Below are positions 36,290 to 44,484 of a stretch of 64,000 bases of DNA, in pieces. Under the pieces are notes generated by a model. It was not told where the DNA came from. It saw only the letters and a program-made list of their open reading frames with translations, and searched no databases. Within the stretch, counting starts at the first letter, position 1; every line of letters begins with the position of its first letter. The translations under genes and the position numbers were made by a program. The stretch covers positions 186,001 to 250,000 of the forward strand of contig NZ_JANUDY010000006.1 of NCBI RefSeq assembly GCF_024809975.1. Reading direction: 5' to 3'. The stretch is from Comamonas sp. BIGb0152 (GTDB taxonomy: Bacteria > Pseudomonadota > Gammaproteobacteria > Burkholderiales > Burkholderiaceae_C).

Positions 36290-36323
36290 GTGTAGCGTAG
36301 GGCGCCGTATTGTTTGCGACTCG
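36290..36323. repeat. Short dispersed repeat, copy A
   Basis: About 34 bases (GTGTAGCGTAGGGCGCCGTA and following TTGTTTGCGACT) recur with a few differences and one inserted base at 41980-42014. Both copies are intergenic. Confidence 0.5.
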
Positions 36324-36407
36324 CGACACAATTTTGCGACTGGATGCCACAAACCAAACGACTCACCTACCTTTAGGCGTTAAATGAAGACTCCTGGCAT
36401 AGCCAGC

Positions 36408-36440
36408 AAAAAGAGCCAGGATTCATCCGGGCTCTTTTTT
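36408..36440 (+). terminator. Rho-independent terminator after gyrB
   Basis: A hairpin with arms AAAAAGAGCC and GGCTCTTTTTT around a 12-base loop, about 125 bases after the gyrB stop. Confidence 0.85.
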
Positions 36441-36764
36441 ATACCTTCTTCTATGGCAGATTTGCAGCGGTTGCAGCCGCTGATTGCAGCTGGGTGAACT
36501 ACCGCTCACCTAGTCATAGCGCTCTTTCAGAGCGCTAAACAGTCACTTCCCCAATGACTATTTTCAGGTCCGCAGCAGCCTCTCGCTCACAGGCCATCAC
36601 AGGGGAAGCTGGAAGTCCGCTATCTCGGCCCGCGAATGAGTGCTGTCGACCCTTTGCGGAAGTTCACCGCCCTGGGAAGCTGTTGGTCAAGATTGCATCG
36701 GCCCTAACAGGCAGGTGACGAACAGTCAGCATCAACACCGCACACCAGCCGTCAGACTTATCCC

Positions 36765-37370
36765 ATGCCTCAGAACTTTTCCCGACGCCCGCTGCTCCTT
36801 CTGCTGACCTTGGGAGCCAGCAACCTCCACAGTCTGGCAGCGCCAACCCGGCGCGATGCCAGCGCATTGATACGTGCGGCGCGCACGCAGCTGGGCGTCA
36901 CCCACACCTACGATGGCCGCTATGCCACCATGGCCTATCCAGGCGGCGATGTGCCGCGACACACCGGTGTTTGCACCGATGTGCTGATCCGCGCCTACAG
37001 AGACGCCTTCGCCGTGGATCTGCAAAAGCTGGTGCACACCGATATGGCGGCGCACTTTTCGGCTTATCCAAGGACTTGGGGCCTCAAACGGCCGGACCCC
37101 CATATCGACCACCGCCGTGTGCCCAATCTGCAAACCTTCTGGGCGCGCAAACAAGCAAAGCTCCCATTACCCAGCAATGAGCAGGATTGGCAGCCAGGCG
37201 ATATTTTTACCAGCATGATCCATGGCAAGCTGCCGCATACAGGCATCGTCAGCGACCGGCGCACAGCCAGCGGACGCTGGGCGGTCATCCACAACATTGG
37301 CCAAGGCACGCGCGAGGAAGATGCACTGACCGCGCATCTGCTCACCGGGCGCTACCGCTTTCTGGTTTAG
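36765..37370 (+). CDS. DUF1287 family exported protein
   Basis: A 201-aa protein with a signal peptide (cleavage near SLAA, residue 26). The family core is present: TYDGRYATMAYPGGDVPRHT, GVCTDVLIRAYR and HTDMAAHFSAYP, then WQPGDI and PHTGIVSDRR near the end, consistent with an NlpC/P60-like Cys-His fold (Cys in GVCTD, His in LPHTG). DUF1287 proteins are periplasmic and of unknown function, probably cell-wall related. An IS5-type element has inserted 7 bases after its stop codon. Confidence 0.85.
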   Translation: MPQNFSRRPLLLLLTLGASNLHSLAAPTRRDASALIRAARTQLGVTHTYDGRYATMAYPGGDVPRHTGVCTDVLIRAYRDAFAVDLQKLVHTDMAAHFSAYPRTWGLKRPDPHIDHRRVPNLQTFWARKQAKLPLPSNEQDWQPGDIFTSMIHGKLPHTGIVSDRRTASGRWAVIHNIGQGTREEDALTAHLLTGRYRFLV

Positions 37371-37381
37371 CAGGCACCTAG

Positions 37382-38540
37382 GGAAACTCTGCAAAACGTC
37401 CAACCCGTCGCAGCGCATGGGATGATCCACAGATGAAGCAAATGAGCCTGGCCACCGGATTCGAGAAGAAGTCCAAACGCACGCGCAAGCGTGAGTTCTT
37501 GGACGAGATGGATTTAGTCGTACCGTGGCATGAGTTGATCACACTCATTGAGTCGCACAGCCCGCCCAAAGCCACCGGCAGGCCTGCTTTTGCAGTCGAG
37601 TCCATGCTGCGTATTCACCTGCTGCAGCAGTGGTTCAACCTCTCGGACCCCGCAGTCGAAGAGGCGTTGTACGACACGCCGGTCTTCGCCAGTTTTGCCC
37701 GGCTCGATCCGGGCATCAGCACCATGCCAGATGAGAGCACCATCTTGCGCTTCAGACGCCTTTTGGAAACTCACCAACTGGGCTTGCAGATTCTGGCGCT
37801 GGTCAATGCCATCCTGACAGACAAAAACTTGCTCTTGAGACATGGTACGGTGGTCGATGCCACCTTGATAGCAGCGCCCAGCTCTACCAAGAACGCAAGT
37901 GGCGAGCGAGATCCAGAGATGCACCAAAGCAAGAAGGGCAACCAGTGGCACTTTGGGATGAAGTGCCATATCGGTGTCGATAGCAACTCGGGCCTGGTGC
38001 ACACCGTGGTCTCAACATCAGGCAACGAAGCCGATATATCGCATGCGCACAGGCTCTTGCACGGGCAAGAGAGCCATGCGTTGGGCGACAGCGGTTACCA
38101 AGGCGTGGACAAACGCGCCCAGGCGGCAAACAGCCAAGTGAGCTGGCACATTGCCATGCGCAAAGGCCTACGCAAGAAGCTCGATTTGGGCACCCAGCTG
38201 GGGATGCTCAAAGAGAAATACGAGCAAACCAAGGCCAGCATGCGAGCCAAAGTAGAGCACCCGTTTCGTGTGATCAAGCAGCAGTTCGGATTCAACAAGG
38301 TGCGCTACCGGGGCATTGCCAAGAACGACAACAAGCTGCAGACGATGTTTGCGCTTGCCAATCTGTGGTTGGTGCGAGGGAAGTTGAAGGAGGTGCAGGC
38401 ATGAGTGCGCCTGCAGATGCCCCAAAAGGGCAAAAAGCCGCAAATGCGGCTTGAAATCTGGCGGCACAGCTGCGTAATGGCGGGCAAATCGGCATCGAGC
38501 TAACTGGCCGACCTGAATTCAGTGGTTTTGCAGACCTTCC
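37382..38540 (+). mobile_element. Complete IS5-family insertion sequence
   Basis: A 1159-bp element with imperfect terminal inverted repeats (GGAAACTCTGCAAAACG at the left; the right end reads GGAAGGTCTGCAAAAC on the other strand) and a 4-bp target duplication CTAG at 37378-37381 and 38541-38544, as expected for IS5. It carries one full transposase gene. Intact ends and duplication point to a recent, possibly active insertion. Confidence 0.9.
37433..38404 (+). CDS. IS5-family transposase
   Basis: A 323-aa DDE transposase: N-terminal DUF772 domain (SMLRIHLLQQWFNLSDPAVEEAL), catalytic Asp in VVDATLIAAP, the second Asp in ALGDSGYQGV and the DDE Glu in VEHPFRVIKQQFGF (Y-x2-R-x3-E-x6-K-like). The start at 37433 gives MKQMSLATGF; length matches IS5 transposases. 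It is undisrupted. Confidence 0.95.
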   Translation: MKQMSLATGFEKKSKRTRKREFLDEMDLVVPWHELITLIESHSPPKATGRPAFAVESMLRIHLLQQWFNLSDPAVEEALYDTPVFASFARLDPGISTMPDESTILRFRRLLETHQLGLQILALVNAILTDKNLLLRHGTVVDATLIAAPSSTKNASGERDPEMHQSKKGNQWHFGMKCHIGVDSNSGLVHTVVSTSGNEADISHAHRLLHGQESHALGDSGYQGVDKRAQAANSQVSWHIAMRKGLRKKLDLGTQLGMLKEKYEQTKASMRAKVEHPFRVIKQQFGFNKVRYRGIAKNDNKLQTMFALANLWLVRGKLKEVQA

Positions 38541-38544
38541 CTAG

Positions 38545-38632
38545 GGCCTGTTCACCTTAACAAAGCTGCGCAAAGATCAAGGCCAGCGAGACAAATGTGG
38601 CGAACATCACGCCAAGCTTGTCGTATCAGGTA
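38545..38632 (-). pseudogene. C-terminal scrap of a second IS5-family transposase
   Basis: On the minus strand the sequence reads YDKLGVMFATFVSLALIFAQ then LC and stop, the usual C-terminus of IS5-family (IS427-like) transposases, followed by GGTGAACAGGCCC, a typical terminal inverted repeat of that group. The rest of the element is missing. The complete IS5-type element has landed right beside this end. Confidence 0.65.
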
Positions 38633-38851
38633 GGGGAGCCTGTGAAGGTGACAGTATCCGGGGAATTCGACGAAGATGTTCCCCAGAACTTTTTCCCCTT
38701 GGCGGACGCTTATGGCATAGCGCGAATGCATTTTCAAGCCCCAGAATGCCGCGAAGAAGAGGAAGGGAATGCTCGCTGAGAAATTGGATGAGAGCTGGAC
38801 GCCAACGAGAGAGACCCGAGCGTAAAAGCGCCCGAATCTATGAAGCCTCAA
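38630..38851 (-). CDS. Possible truncated membrane protein gene
   Basis: A frame starting at a TTG that overlaps the stop of the upstream lipoprotein gene encodes MRLHRFGRFYARVSLVGVQL, a hydrophobic helix, and then SISVRQ-type polar residues; it runs into the transposase scrap. The 4-base overlap suggests a real coupled gene truncated by insertion. Evidence is weak, and no family is recognised. Confidence 0.3.
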
Positions 38852-39204
38852 GCAGGCAGCGATTCCATCTTACGGCCACTGGGGGTGAAGCCCTCGCATG
38901 CACCTTCTTCCCAGAGGATGCGCGCCTCACCATTGACGCCCACGGTTCCATAAAGTGCCACTTCGTAGGCCGAGTCTTCATGGTTGATAACGGTTACGCG
39001 CACAGTCTCGCCCGAACTGTAACCTCGGGTAGAAACAATAAGACCGATGCTCTGGCAGTTGACCGTCTGGCGGATTTCGCAGAGAAAGTCGGGTGTGGTC
39101 CAAGTGACGTCCACTATTTCCTTGTCCGCCGTGCGCTCGGGCACTGCGGTACAGCTAACGCATGCCAGGACGACAAGTATGAGTTTTGGCAGCATGAGGC
39201 GCAT
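38848..39204 (-). CDS. Hypothetical small lipoprotein or exported protein
   Basis: A 118-aa protein starting MRLMLPKLILVVLACVSCTA, a hydrophobic leader with Cys residues that could be a lipobox (VLAC). The remainder is polar with VTWTTPDFLCEIRQT and a beta-rich pattern, and Cys residues at about 42, 49 and 102 could form disulfides. No family recognised. It may be followed by a coupled truncated gene. Confidence 0.55.
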   Translation of the reverse strand: MRLMLPKLILVVLACVSCTAVPERTADKEIVDVTWTTPDFLCEIRQTVNCQSIGLIVSTRGYSSGETVRVTVINHEDSAYEVALYGTVGVNGEARILWEEGACEGFTPSGRKMESLPA

Positions 39205-39460
39205 AGCGTGCCAATATAGCAGCTATGTGCCTTCAAACTCAGGGTACGTAGAGGCGCATAACATGAACACTGAGCGGCAAGGAGAGTTGGATTTCAGGTT
39301 TCAGGGTAGGCGGTCTGGGCTGCCCTCACACTGTCACTGCATGGTCGTTGCAAAACAACGATTAATGTATTAAAAAAAGACAACTGATTAAAAATTGCAA
39401 TTTTTAAAATTTCGATTGCTTTAATATTGCAGAATATTACAACTTTGGCACAGGGTATTC

Positions 39461-41497
39461 ATGTCTATCATGTCAAATCATTTCGGGCGTGGTGCCCTTA
39501 GGGCCGCCTTGGGTGCGATCTGCATTAGCGCTGCTTCTATGGCCGCTGCACAGGTGCCCAAGGTGCTGATCATTGGCGATGCATATGTGTTGTCAGGCAC
39601 CTTTTTCGGTCAAACCTATGCAAACGGTGCCTATAACGAAATGGTGGCAGCGGTCACTGCATTGGGCGGCTCTGCGGCAGATGTCACGCAAAAGAACTTT
39701 GATATCACAGGCGCTGGCGGTAACCCCACAACGATCACGGCCAGCGATTTCATTCCACCCGGTGGCGGACAATACGACATTGTGGTGATGACAGCTGTTT
39801 ATGGCGGCTTCAATGCTGCCAGCGTGACCGCAGTGCAGTCCGCGATTCAGACCCGTGCGGTCAATGCCTTCTTCCTGTACCCTGATCAGTGTTCGGCATG
39901 CGCACCTAACATTGACCAGATCACCAGTCCCATCATCAATGCGGCAACTGGCTGGGGCATTTCAAGAGGCGTCCTGTTCAACGACAGTTCGCAAGGAGCT
40001 GGGCCTGGCACCGTAGTTCTCAACAGCGCCACGCCCCTGGCAAGCTCGTTTACCTCACTCAACCCCATGACGGTGCTCGATTATCGAGCCCTAAACAATG
40101 TACCCGCGTACAACGTGCTGTACATGCCGCCGCAGACTGCCTCGCCCGGAGACCCATCGCCTCGCCCCCCAATCACGATGCCCACCCCAGCGGACGTCGC
40201 CAACAACACCCGTATCAACAATGTCTCGGCCCTAATCGTGCCCCGGGCACAGTCCTTCAGCGGCAATGGCGCCTGCATCTTCACGATCAGCGATGTCAAT
40301 CCACTGGCCCTGCCAGGAAATCCACCCGTAGGCAGGCTGGGCTCGATCATGGTCAACGCCGCCGTATCCCCTACCGGCTCCTGCGCCGCGCAATCGGGCA
40401 GTATTGCGATCAGCAAGACACTCGCACCGCTTCCCGCACAGACTCCCGTGGCCTGGCCATTGAACTTCCAGTTCACGGTCACCTGTGACAAACCTGCGGC
40501 AGGCACCAACTATGCCGTTCCCCCGCTGGCATTCAGTGCGGACGGCACACAAACCACCACCGTCACAGACATCCCTGCGGGTGCCAACTGCAGCGTTGCC
40601 GAACAGGCCCCCACCGCCATCTCCGGCTTCCGTTGGGAAATCGCTCCTGCTACCCCCATCAACGTAGCAATCACCGAAGGTGCCCAATCTCCTGCTGCGT
40701 TCACCAATACCCTGGTGCCGACGACCGGCAGCATCACCATCACCAAGACCCTGGCTCCGCTGCCAGCGGGTGCGCCGGTGACCTGGCCGCAGAACTTCAG
40801 CTTTACCGCCACCTGCAACCTGCCGACGGCAGGGTCTACCTATACGGCCACTGCCAGCTTCAATTCCGCCGGCAGCCAGACTGCCACCATCGCCAATGTA
40901 CCGGAGGGTGCCCTCTGCAGTCTGAGCGAAACACAGCCCGCCGCTCCGGCCGCACATACCTGGGATGCTGCAGCGTTCTCTCCTGCAAGCGTTACGGTGG
41001 CCGCTGGTCAGACTGCCAGCAGTGCCATCACTAACCGCCTGCAGACCGTTCCTCCGGCGCTGGGCACTGCCCTCATCACCAAGACCCTGGCACCGCTGCC
41101 AGCCGGAGCACCAGTGACATGGCCCCTCTCGTTCAACTTCACGGCCACCTGCGACAAGCCTGCGGCAAACACGCCCTACACCACAAGTCTCAGCTTCACT
41201 GCTGCCGGCAGCCAGACCGCCACCCTGGCCACCATTCCGGCCGACTCTAATTGCACGCTGAGTGAAGCGTTGCCCGCTGCACCGTCTGGCTATACATGGG
41301 ACGCGCCTGCTTTTGCTCCGGCAACGATCAGCGTGGCAGGCGGGCAAACGGTGAGCACGGCGATCACCAATACCTTGAGAGCCAATGCAGTAGCCGCAGA
41401 GCCAGTGCCAAGCAATACAGCGGCAGGCTTGGCGGCAATGGCGGCGCTGCTCGCAGCTTTGGGTATTCGTCAACGCCGTCATGCTGCTCGCGCCTAA
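39461..41497 (+). CDS. Surface protein with three DUF5979-like repeats and sorting-type C-terminus
   Basis: A 678-aa protein with a signal peptide (cleavage about SMAAAQ), a unique N-terminal domain (about 32-320) and three tandem repeats of about 100 residues, each beginning ITKTLAPLPAG.PVTWPLNF and containing FTATCDKP and LSE..PAAPSGYTWD, a pilin-like DUF5979/SpaA type. The C-terminus has a Pro-containing motif (AEPVPSNTAAG), a hydrophobic helix and IRQRRH, as in PEP/IPTL-CTERM signals. It has an AT-rich promoter region and a strong terminator after it. Function is probably cell-surface structure or adhesion. Confidence 0.75.
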   Translation: MSIMSNHFGRGALRAALGAICISAASMAAAQVPKVLIIGDAYVLSGTFFGQTYANGAYNEMVAAVTALGGSAADVTQKNFDITGAGGNPTTITASDFIPPGGGQYDIVVMTAVYGGFNAASVTAVQSAIQTRAVNAFFLYPDQCSACAPNIDQITSPIINAATGWGISRGVLFNDSSQGAGPGTVVLNSATPLASSFTSLNPMTVLDYRALNNVPAYNVLYMPPQTASPGDPSPRPPITMPTPADVANNTRINNVSALIVPRAQSFSGNGACIFTISDVNPLALPGNPPVGRLGSIMVNAAVSPTGSCAAQSGSIAISKTLAPLPAQTPVAWPLNFQFTVTCDKPAAGTNYAVPPLAFSADGTQTTTVTDIPAGANCSVAEQAPTAISGFRWEIAPATPINVAITEGAQSPAAFTNTLVPTTGSITITKTLAPLPAGAPVTWPQNFSFTATCNLPTAGSTYTATASFNSAGSQTATIANVPEGALCSLSETQPAAPAAHTWDAAAFSPASVTVAAGQTASSAITNRLQTVPPALGTALITKTLAPLPAGAPVTWPLSFNFTATCDKPAANTPYTTSLSFTAAGSQTATLATIPADSNCTLSEALPAAPSGYTWDAPAFAPATISVAGGQTVSTAITNTLRANAVAAEPVPSNTAAGLAAMAALLAALGIRQRRHAARA

Positions 41498-41555
41498 CCG
41501 ATTTATGCATAAACCGGATTAAATTCTGGAGATCACTCCATCAACGTTGGGACAT

Positions 41556-41595
41556 GCCGCCCTAGTGCCGTAGCACTGGGGCGGCTCTTTTTATT
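41556..41595 (+). terminator. Rho-independent terminator
   Basis: A 13-bp stem GCCGCCCTAGTGC / GCACTGGGGCGGC (one G-T pair) with a 4-base loop and TCTTTTTATT after it, 59 bases past the stop of the DUF5979-repeat gene. Confidence 0.9.
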
Positions 41596-41979
41596 TCTGG
41601 CTGCAGACATGCGATGCGCACTCGCGCATTCAGCTCGATTCAATCATCTGGCGAGCCTGCCGCACTGCACAGCAGGAGTTGTGCAACAACGCCTTCGCTG
41701 GGCGCGGTCGGCCAGCTGCCAGCAAACGCAGAATCGCCAACAGGTGTGCCCGAGCAGCCATTGCGACAGTTCCAGATCCCCTTTAAGCTCAAACCTCCGC
41801 GAGAGAAATTCAAATTTCACTGAGAAACGGCAACAAGCTTACGGGACCGGTCGCAGTCAATGTGGCGCACAGTAGGCCAGTCGCAGGCGCATTGACCAAA
41901 GGGAACACCCCTTCATGGCACCTAACACCTATGTCCTTGATGTAGGTAACCACTAGTCGCGGGATTTCTGACACCCTAC

Positions 41980-42014
41980 GTGTAGACGTAAGGCGCCGCA
42001 TTGTTGGCGACTGG
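41980..42014. repeat. Short dispersed repeat, copy B
   Basis: This matches 36290-36323 (GTGTAGACGTAAGGCGCCGC then ATTGTTGGCGACTGG). It overlaps an imperfect inverted repeat around ACGTGTAGACGT. Confidence 0.5.
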
Positions 42015-42064
42015 CCTGTCTGCCCATCTAGCGCTCAGCGAAGAGCTCCCCATAGCTGGCAATG

Positions 42065-42104
42065 AAAAACGCCTGATGTGCAATACATCAGGCGTTTTGC
42101 TTTT
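42065..42104. terminator. Bidirectional hairpin terminator
   Basis: Arms AAAAACGCCTGATGT and ACATCAGGCGTTTT around GCAAT form a perfect stem with A/T runs on both sides. No gene immediately abuts it, so it may be an orphan from a lost gene. Confidence 0.8.
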
Positions 42105-42290
42105 TCGGTACCGGCCCGAACGTCCTGTCGGCTCTCACTGATCTTGCAAATTCCTCGCTGCATGCAAATAGAGGATCACAAGCCTGTGCTTGCACAGTCA
42201 GGCACGGCTTCAAGGATGGCGATGGGCTGCAGTTGCCTTTAAGCATTCGAGGTTAGGATGGCGGCGTGCGTCCAGGAGCCATTGGGCTAG

Positions 42291-42335
42291 GGAAGCTCTG
42301 CAAAACCCTTGCTAAATGGGATGGTGCAGATCGCC
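42291..42335 (+). mobile_element. Solitary IS5-type left end
   Basis: After CTAG at 42287-42290 the sequence GGAAGCTCTGCAAAACC repeats the left terminus of the element at 37382 with one or two differences, and similarity continues faintly (ATGGGATGGT). No transposase or right end follows. It is a relic of an insertion or a deletion scar. Confidence 0.6.
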
Positions 42336-42405
42336 CGAGCCCACGTTCAGACCACGGCAGGGTGTTTTGCCGAGGGTCCCTTGACCCGCCCAACTGAGGA
42401 ACAGC

Positions 42406-42813
42406 ATGAAAGTAGAAGGCCAATGCCAATGCGGCGCTATTGAATTCGAGGCAGAAGTTCAACCAGGCACCGTGACGGTTTGTCATTGCCTCGATTGCCA
42501 AACGCATTCAGGCTCTGCCTTCAGGGCCAATATCTCCGCCCCTGCTGCCGGTTTTAAACTGGTAAAAGGTGCGCCTCGCACCTTCGTCAAGACCACCGCC
42601 AACGGTACAAAGCGCAATCTTGCGTTCTGTGAAAACTGTGGCAGCCCGCTCTATGCCTGCGCGGTAGAAAATCCGCATGCCTACTCGCTACGCACCGGAG
42701 TCCTGAAACAACGTAGTGAGTTGGGAACCCCACAACGGGAGATTTGGACGAAGCGGCGTCGACCCTGGGTTGCACTTGCCGGGGTGAACGAAACGCACGA
42801 CGGCCAACCGTGA
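42406..42813 (+). CDS. GFA/CENP-V domain protein
   Basis: A 135-aa zinc-binding protein: C-x-C in GQCQCGAIEFE, C-x2-C in CHCLDCQTHSGS and C-x2-C in FCENCGSPLY, the GFA-family metal sites. The family includes enzymes that speed up formaldehyde-glutathione adduct formation, but most members, like this one, lie away from formaldehyde genes, so the substrate is unknown. Length is normal. It starts MKVEGQCQCG. Confidence 0.9.
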   Translation: MKVEGQCQCGAIEFEAEVQPGTVTVCHCLDCQTHSGSAFRANISAPAAGFKLVKGAPRTFVKTTANGTKRNLAFCENCGSPLYACAVENPHAYSLRTGVLKQRSELGTPQREIWTKRRRPWVALAGVNETHDGQP

Positions 42814-43019
42814 TGCAAAAGGCATGTGCAGCCTGGGGCCGATAGGGCGCATTTGTGCAGACCAGCCCGACGGCATACCCGGCAGACAGTGGGCAGTGCC
42901 GGCCTATGAACCCCTTGGCTGGGGGGCCAAGACGTCGCTGCAGCAGTCCAATTCAGCAGTTTCCCAAGCCTGGGTCTCCACTCGTCGTCCAATGCCGCGC
43001 CGCAGACCGCAGCCCGGTG

Positions 43020-43568
43020 TCATTGCTCATCTTCTGGCCTCAGCATGGAATGTGACCAAGGCAGGCTGCCAAGAAGTGCCTTGGCATCGTCGTCAAATTC
43101 CTGCCTGTAGTGGTGCAGGTGCGGAAACGGAATGCTCGGATCCCCTGCAGCGAAACCGAGCGCGTTGAGCCTTTCCACGTACTGGCCGATCGGTCCGTAA
43201 GCAAAGATTTGATTGTGGCGGTCCCAGACGATGGTGGCCTTTTCCTCCATCGAATAGGCCCAAATATCAAACCTCGCGTCGGCGCTTAAAAAGGCGCCAA
43301 ACCTGCCTATGAAATCTTGGAACTCTTGTAGCGAAATCGCTGGACTTTGATAGCGGCCCTCTGCCCCTTCACCTCGCGGTGTGTGAAGTACATAGAGCAG
43401 AAGATAGGGTGGTGCGAGACTGGCCACGAGCGTCGCGAACGGTAAGGAATCGCCAGCGGGTACGCCTGCTACCAAACGCGCACTGGAGTCCGCTGATGGG
43501 ATGGAGTACACCGGTCTATGCGAGAAGGGAGCCCAACGATCGGCCAAGGCATAGGAAAGTTTGTGCAT
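43020..43568 (-). CDS. Conserved-looking hypothetical protein
   Basis: A 182-aa protein starting MHKLSYALADRWAPF (a further 15 upstream codons are open). It is soluble, with YLLLYVLHTPRGEGAEGRYQ, FDIWAYSMEEKATIVWDRHN and a His-rich PFPHLHHYR segment near the C-terminus. It resembles uncharacterised families that occur singly in many genomes, some as immunity-like proteins, but I cannot name one. No clear operon partner. Confidence 0.6.
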   Translation of the reverse strand: MHKLSYALADRWAPFSHRPVYSIPSADSSARLVAGVPAGDSLPFATLVASLAPPYLLLYVLHTPRGEGAEGRYQSPAISLQEFQDFIGRFGAFLSADARFDIWAYSMEEKATIVWDRHNQIFAYGPIGQYVERLNALGFAAGDPSIPFPHLHHYRQEFDDDAKALLGSLPWSHSMLRPEDEQ

Positions 43569-43885
43569 CTGGGATTCACTCGTTGCTTGTCTGCTTTTGT
43601 AGCACACGACCACGACCGAAGCAGCCGGAGAGATCGACTGATCGAGGCCGTTCAGAGACCGTCAGAAGCGACACCGCATGAGTCGCAGGAGCCTGGTCAA
43701 ATCACCGGCCAGTCGCTGCAACTCTGGCAGGCATTTCATGTGGAAGTTTTCGATAAAGCTTGCCCCTGTTCTGGCTCACTATCTTTAGCACCCTCCATAA
43801 AATGCTGCATCCACGAGCCGCTTAACTGGCGTTGTCTACAGAATGTCCATCCCCTATAACTGCGTGATTAGCACCTGGTAGAACT
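43569..43885. other. Intergenic region with no recognised gene
   Basis: About 320 bases between two minus-strand genes. Small open frames occur but no recognisable product, hairpin terminator or repeat was found. Confidence 0.5.
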
Positions 43886-44308
43886 CTATTTTTTATGCTG
43901 CATGCCACTTGCAGCAGAAGCCAGCTGGTTGCACGCCGTAATGATCTTTGACCACGCGGCTGTCATATGGCTTTCTCGTTCTGCCTCCGATAAACCGTCG
44001 AAACGCTGGGTGTTGAGTTCTACCTCTATTTGCTTCATGGCCTCGTCTCTGGTTTTTCTTTCCTCCAGGCGTGCATCCACATAGGCTTTTCCTGCGGACT
44101 GGTAGGCCAACTCTCGGTAATCAAGAGGCTTGGGCACTCCTGCCATCGGTGTGCCTTGTGAATACAGGTGATAAAAAAGCGCTTGCGAATTGCATAGGAT
44201 CATTGAGTCGGCAAACCTGGAATCAGGTTTGGCGCTTTCAGCAGATGCACAAAGTGCCGGGCCACACAGCAAGAGCCACAAAGCAAGGTAGCGAGGGTTA
44301 TAGGTCAT
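43886..44308 (-). CDS. Hypothetical exported protein
   Basis: A 140-aa protein with a signal peptide (cleavage about CASAES, residue 23). The mature part is charged, mostly helical, with ARLEERKTRDEAMKQIEVEL in the middle and two conserved-looking Cys residues (one in MILCNSQALF, one in ITACNQLA). No family recognised. It is a probable periplasmic protein. Confidence 0.6.
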   Translation of the reverse strand: MTYNPRYLALWLLLCGPALCASAESAKPDSRFADSMILCNSQALFYHLYSQGTPMAGVPKPLDYRELAYQSAGKAYVDARLEERKTRDEAMKQIEVELNTQRFDGLSEAERESHMTAAWSKIITACNQLASAASGMQHKK

Positions 44309-44460
44309 AGAGAATATGAATGCTTTACTGGACGGAGTTTGGCGAAGCCACCCAATGGTCTCCGTGGAGGCGAGCCCCGCTGCCCAGGCTACTGCACGCC
44401 AGGTGCGGGTTCACCGACGCTGAGGCCCACCAGGGCCGCCAGGGCCGTCGGGGCCAATGA

Positions 44461-44480
44461 AAAGCCACCCTAAGGTGGCT
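44461..44480 (-). terminator. Hairpin terminator
   Basis: AGCCACC ctaa GGTGGCT with TTTT on the minus strand, directly after the stop of the gene ending at 44485. Confidence 0.75.
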
Positions 44481-44484
44481 GAGA

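Larger units (their letters stand above)
36284..36764. other. Intergenic region after gyrB
   Basis: About 480 bases with the gyrB terminator at 36408-36440, a short repeat at 36290-36323 that recurs near 41980, and no convincing gene. The promoter of the DUF1287 gene should lie near its right end. Confidence 0.6.
41498..42405. other. Intergenic region with terminators and repeat remnants
   Basis: About 900 bases holding the terminator of the DUF5979 protein gene, a second bidirectional hairpin at 42065-42104, a short dispersed repeat near 41980-42014 and an IS5-type end at 42291-42335. Short open frames in 41600-42000 show no recognisable product. Confidence 0.6.
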
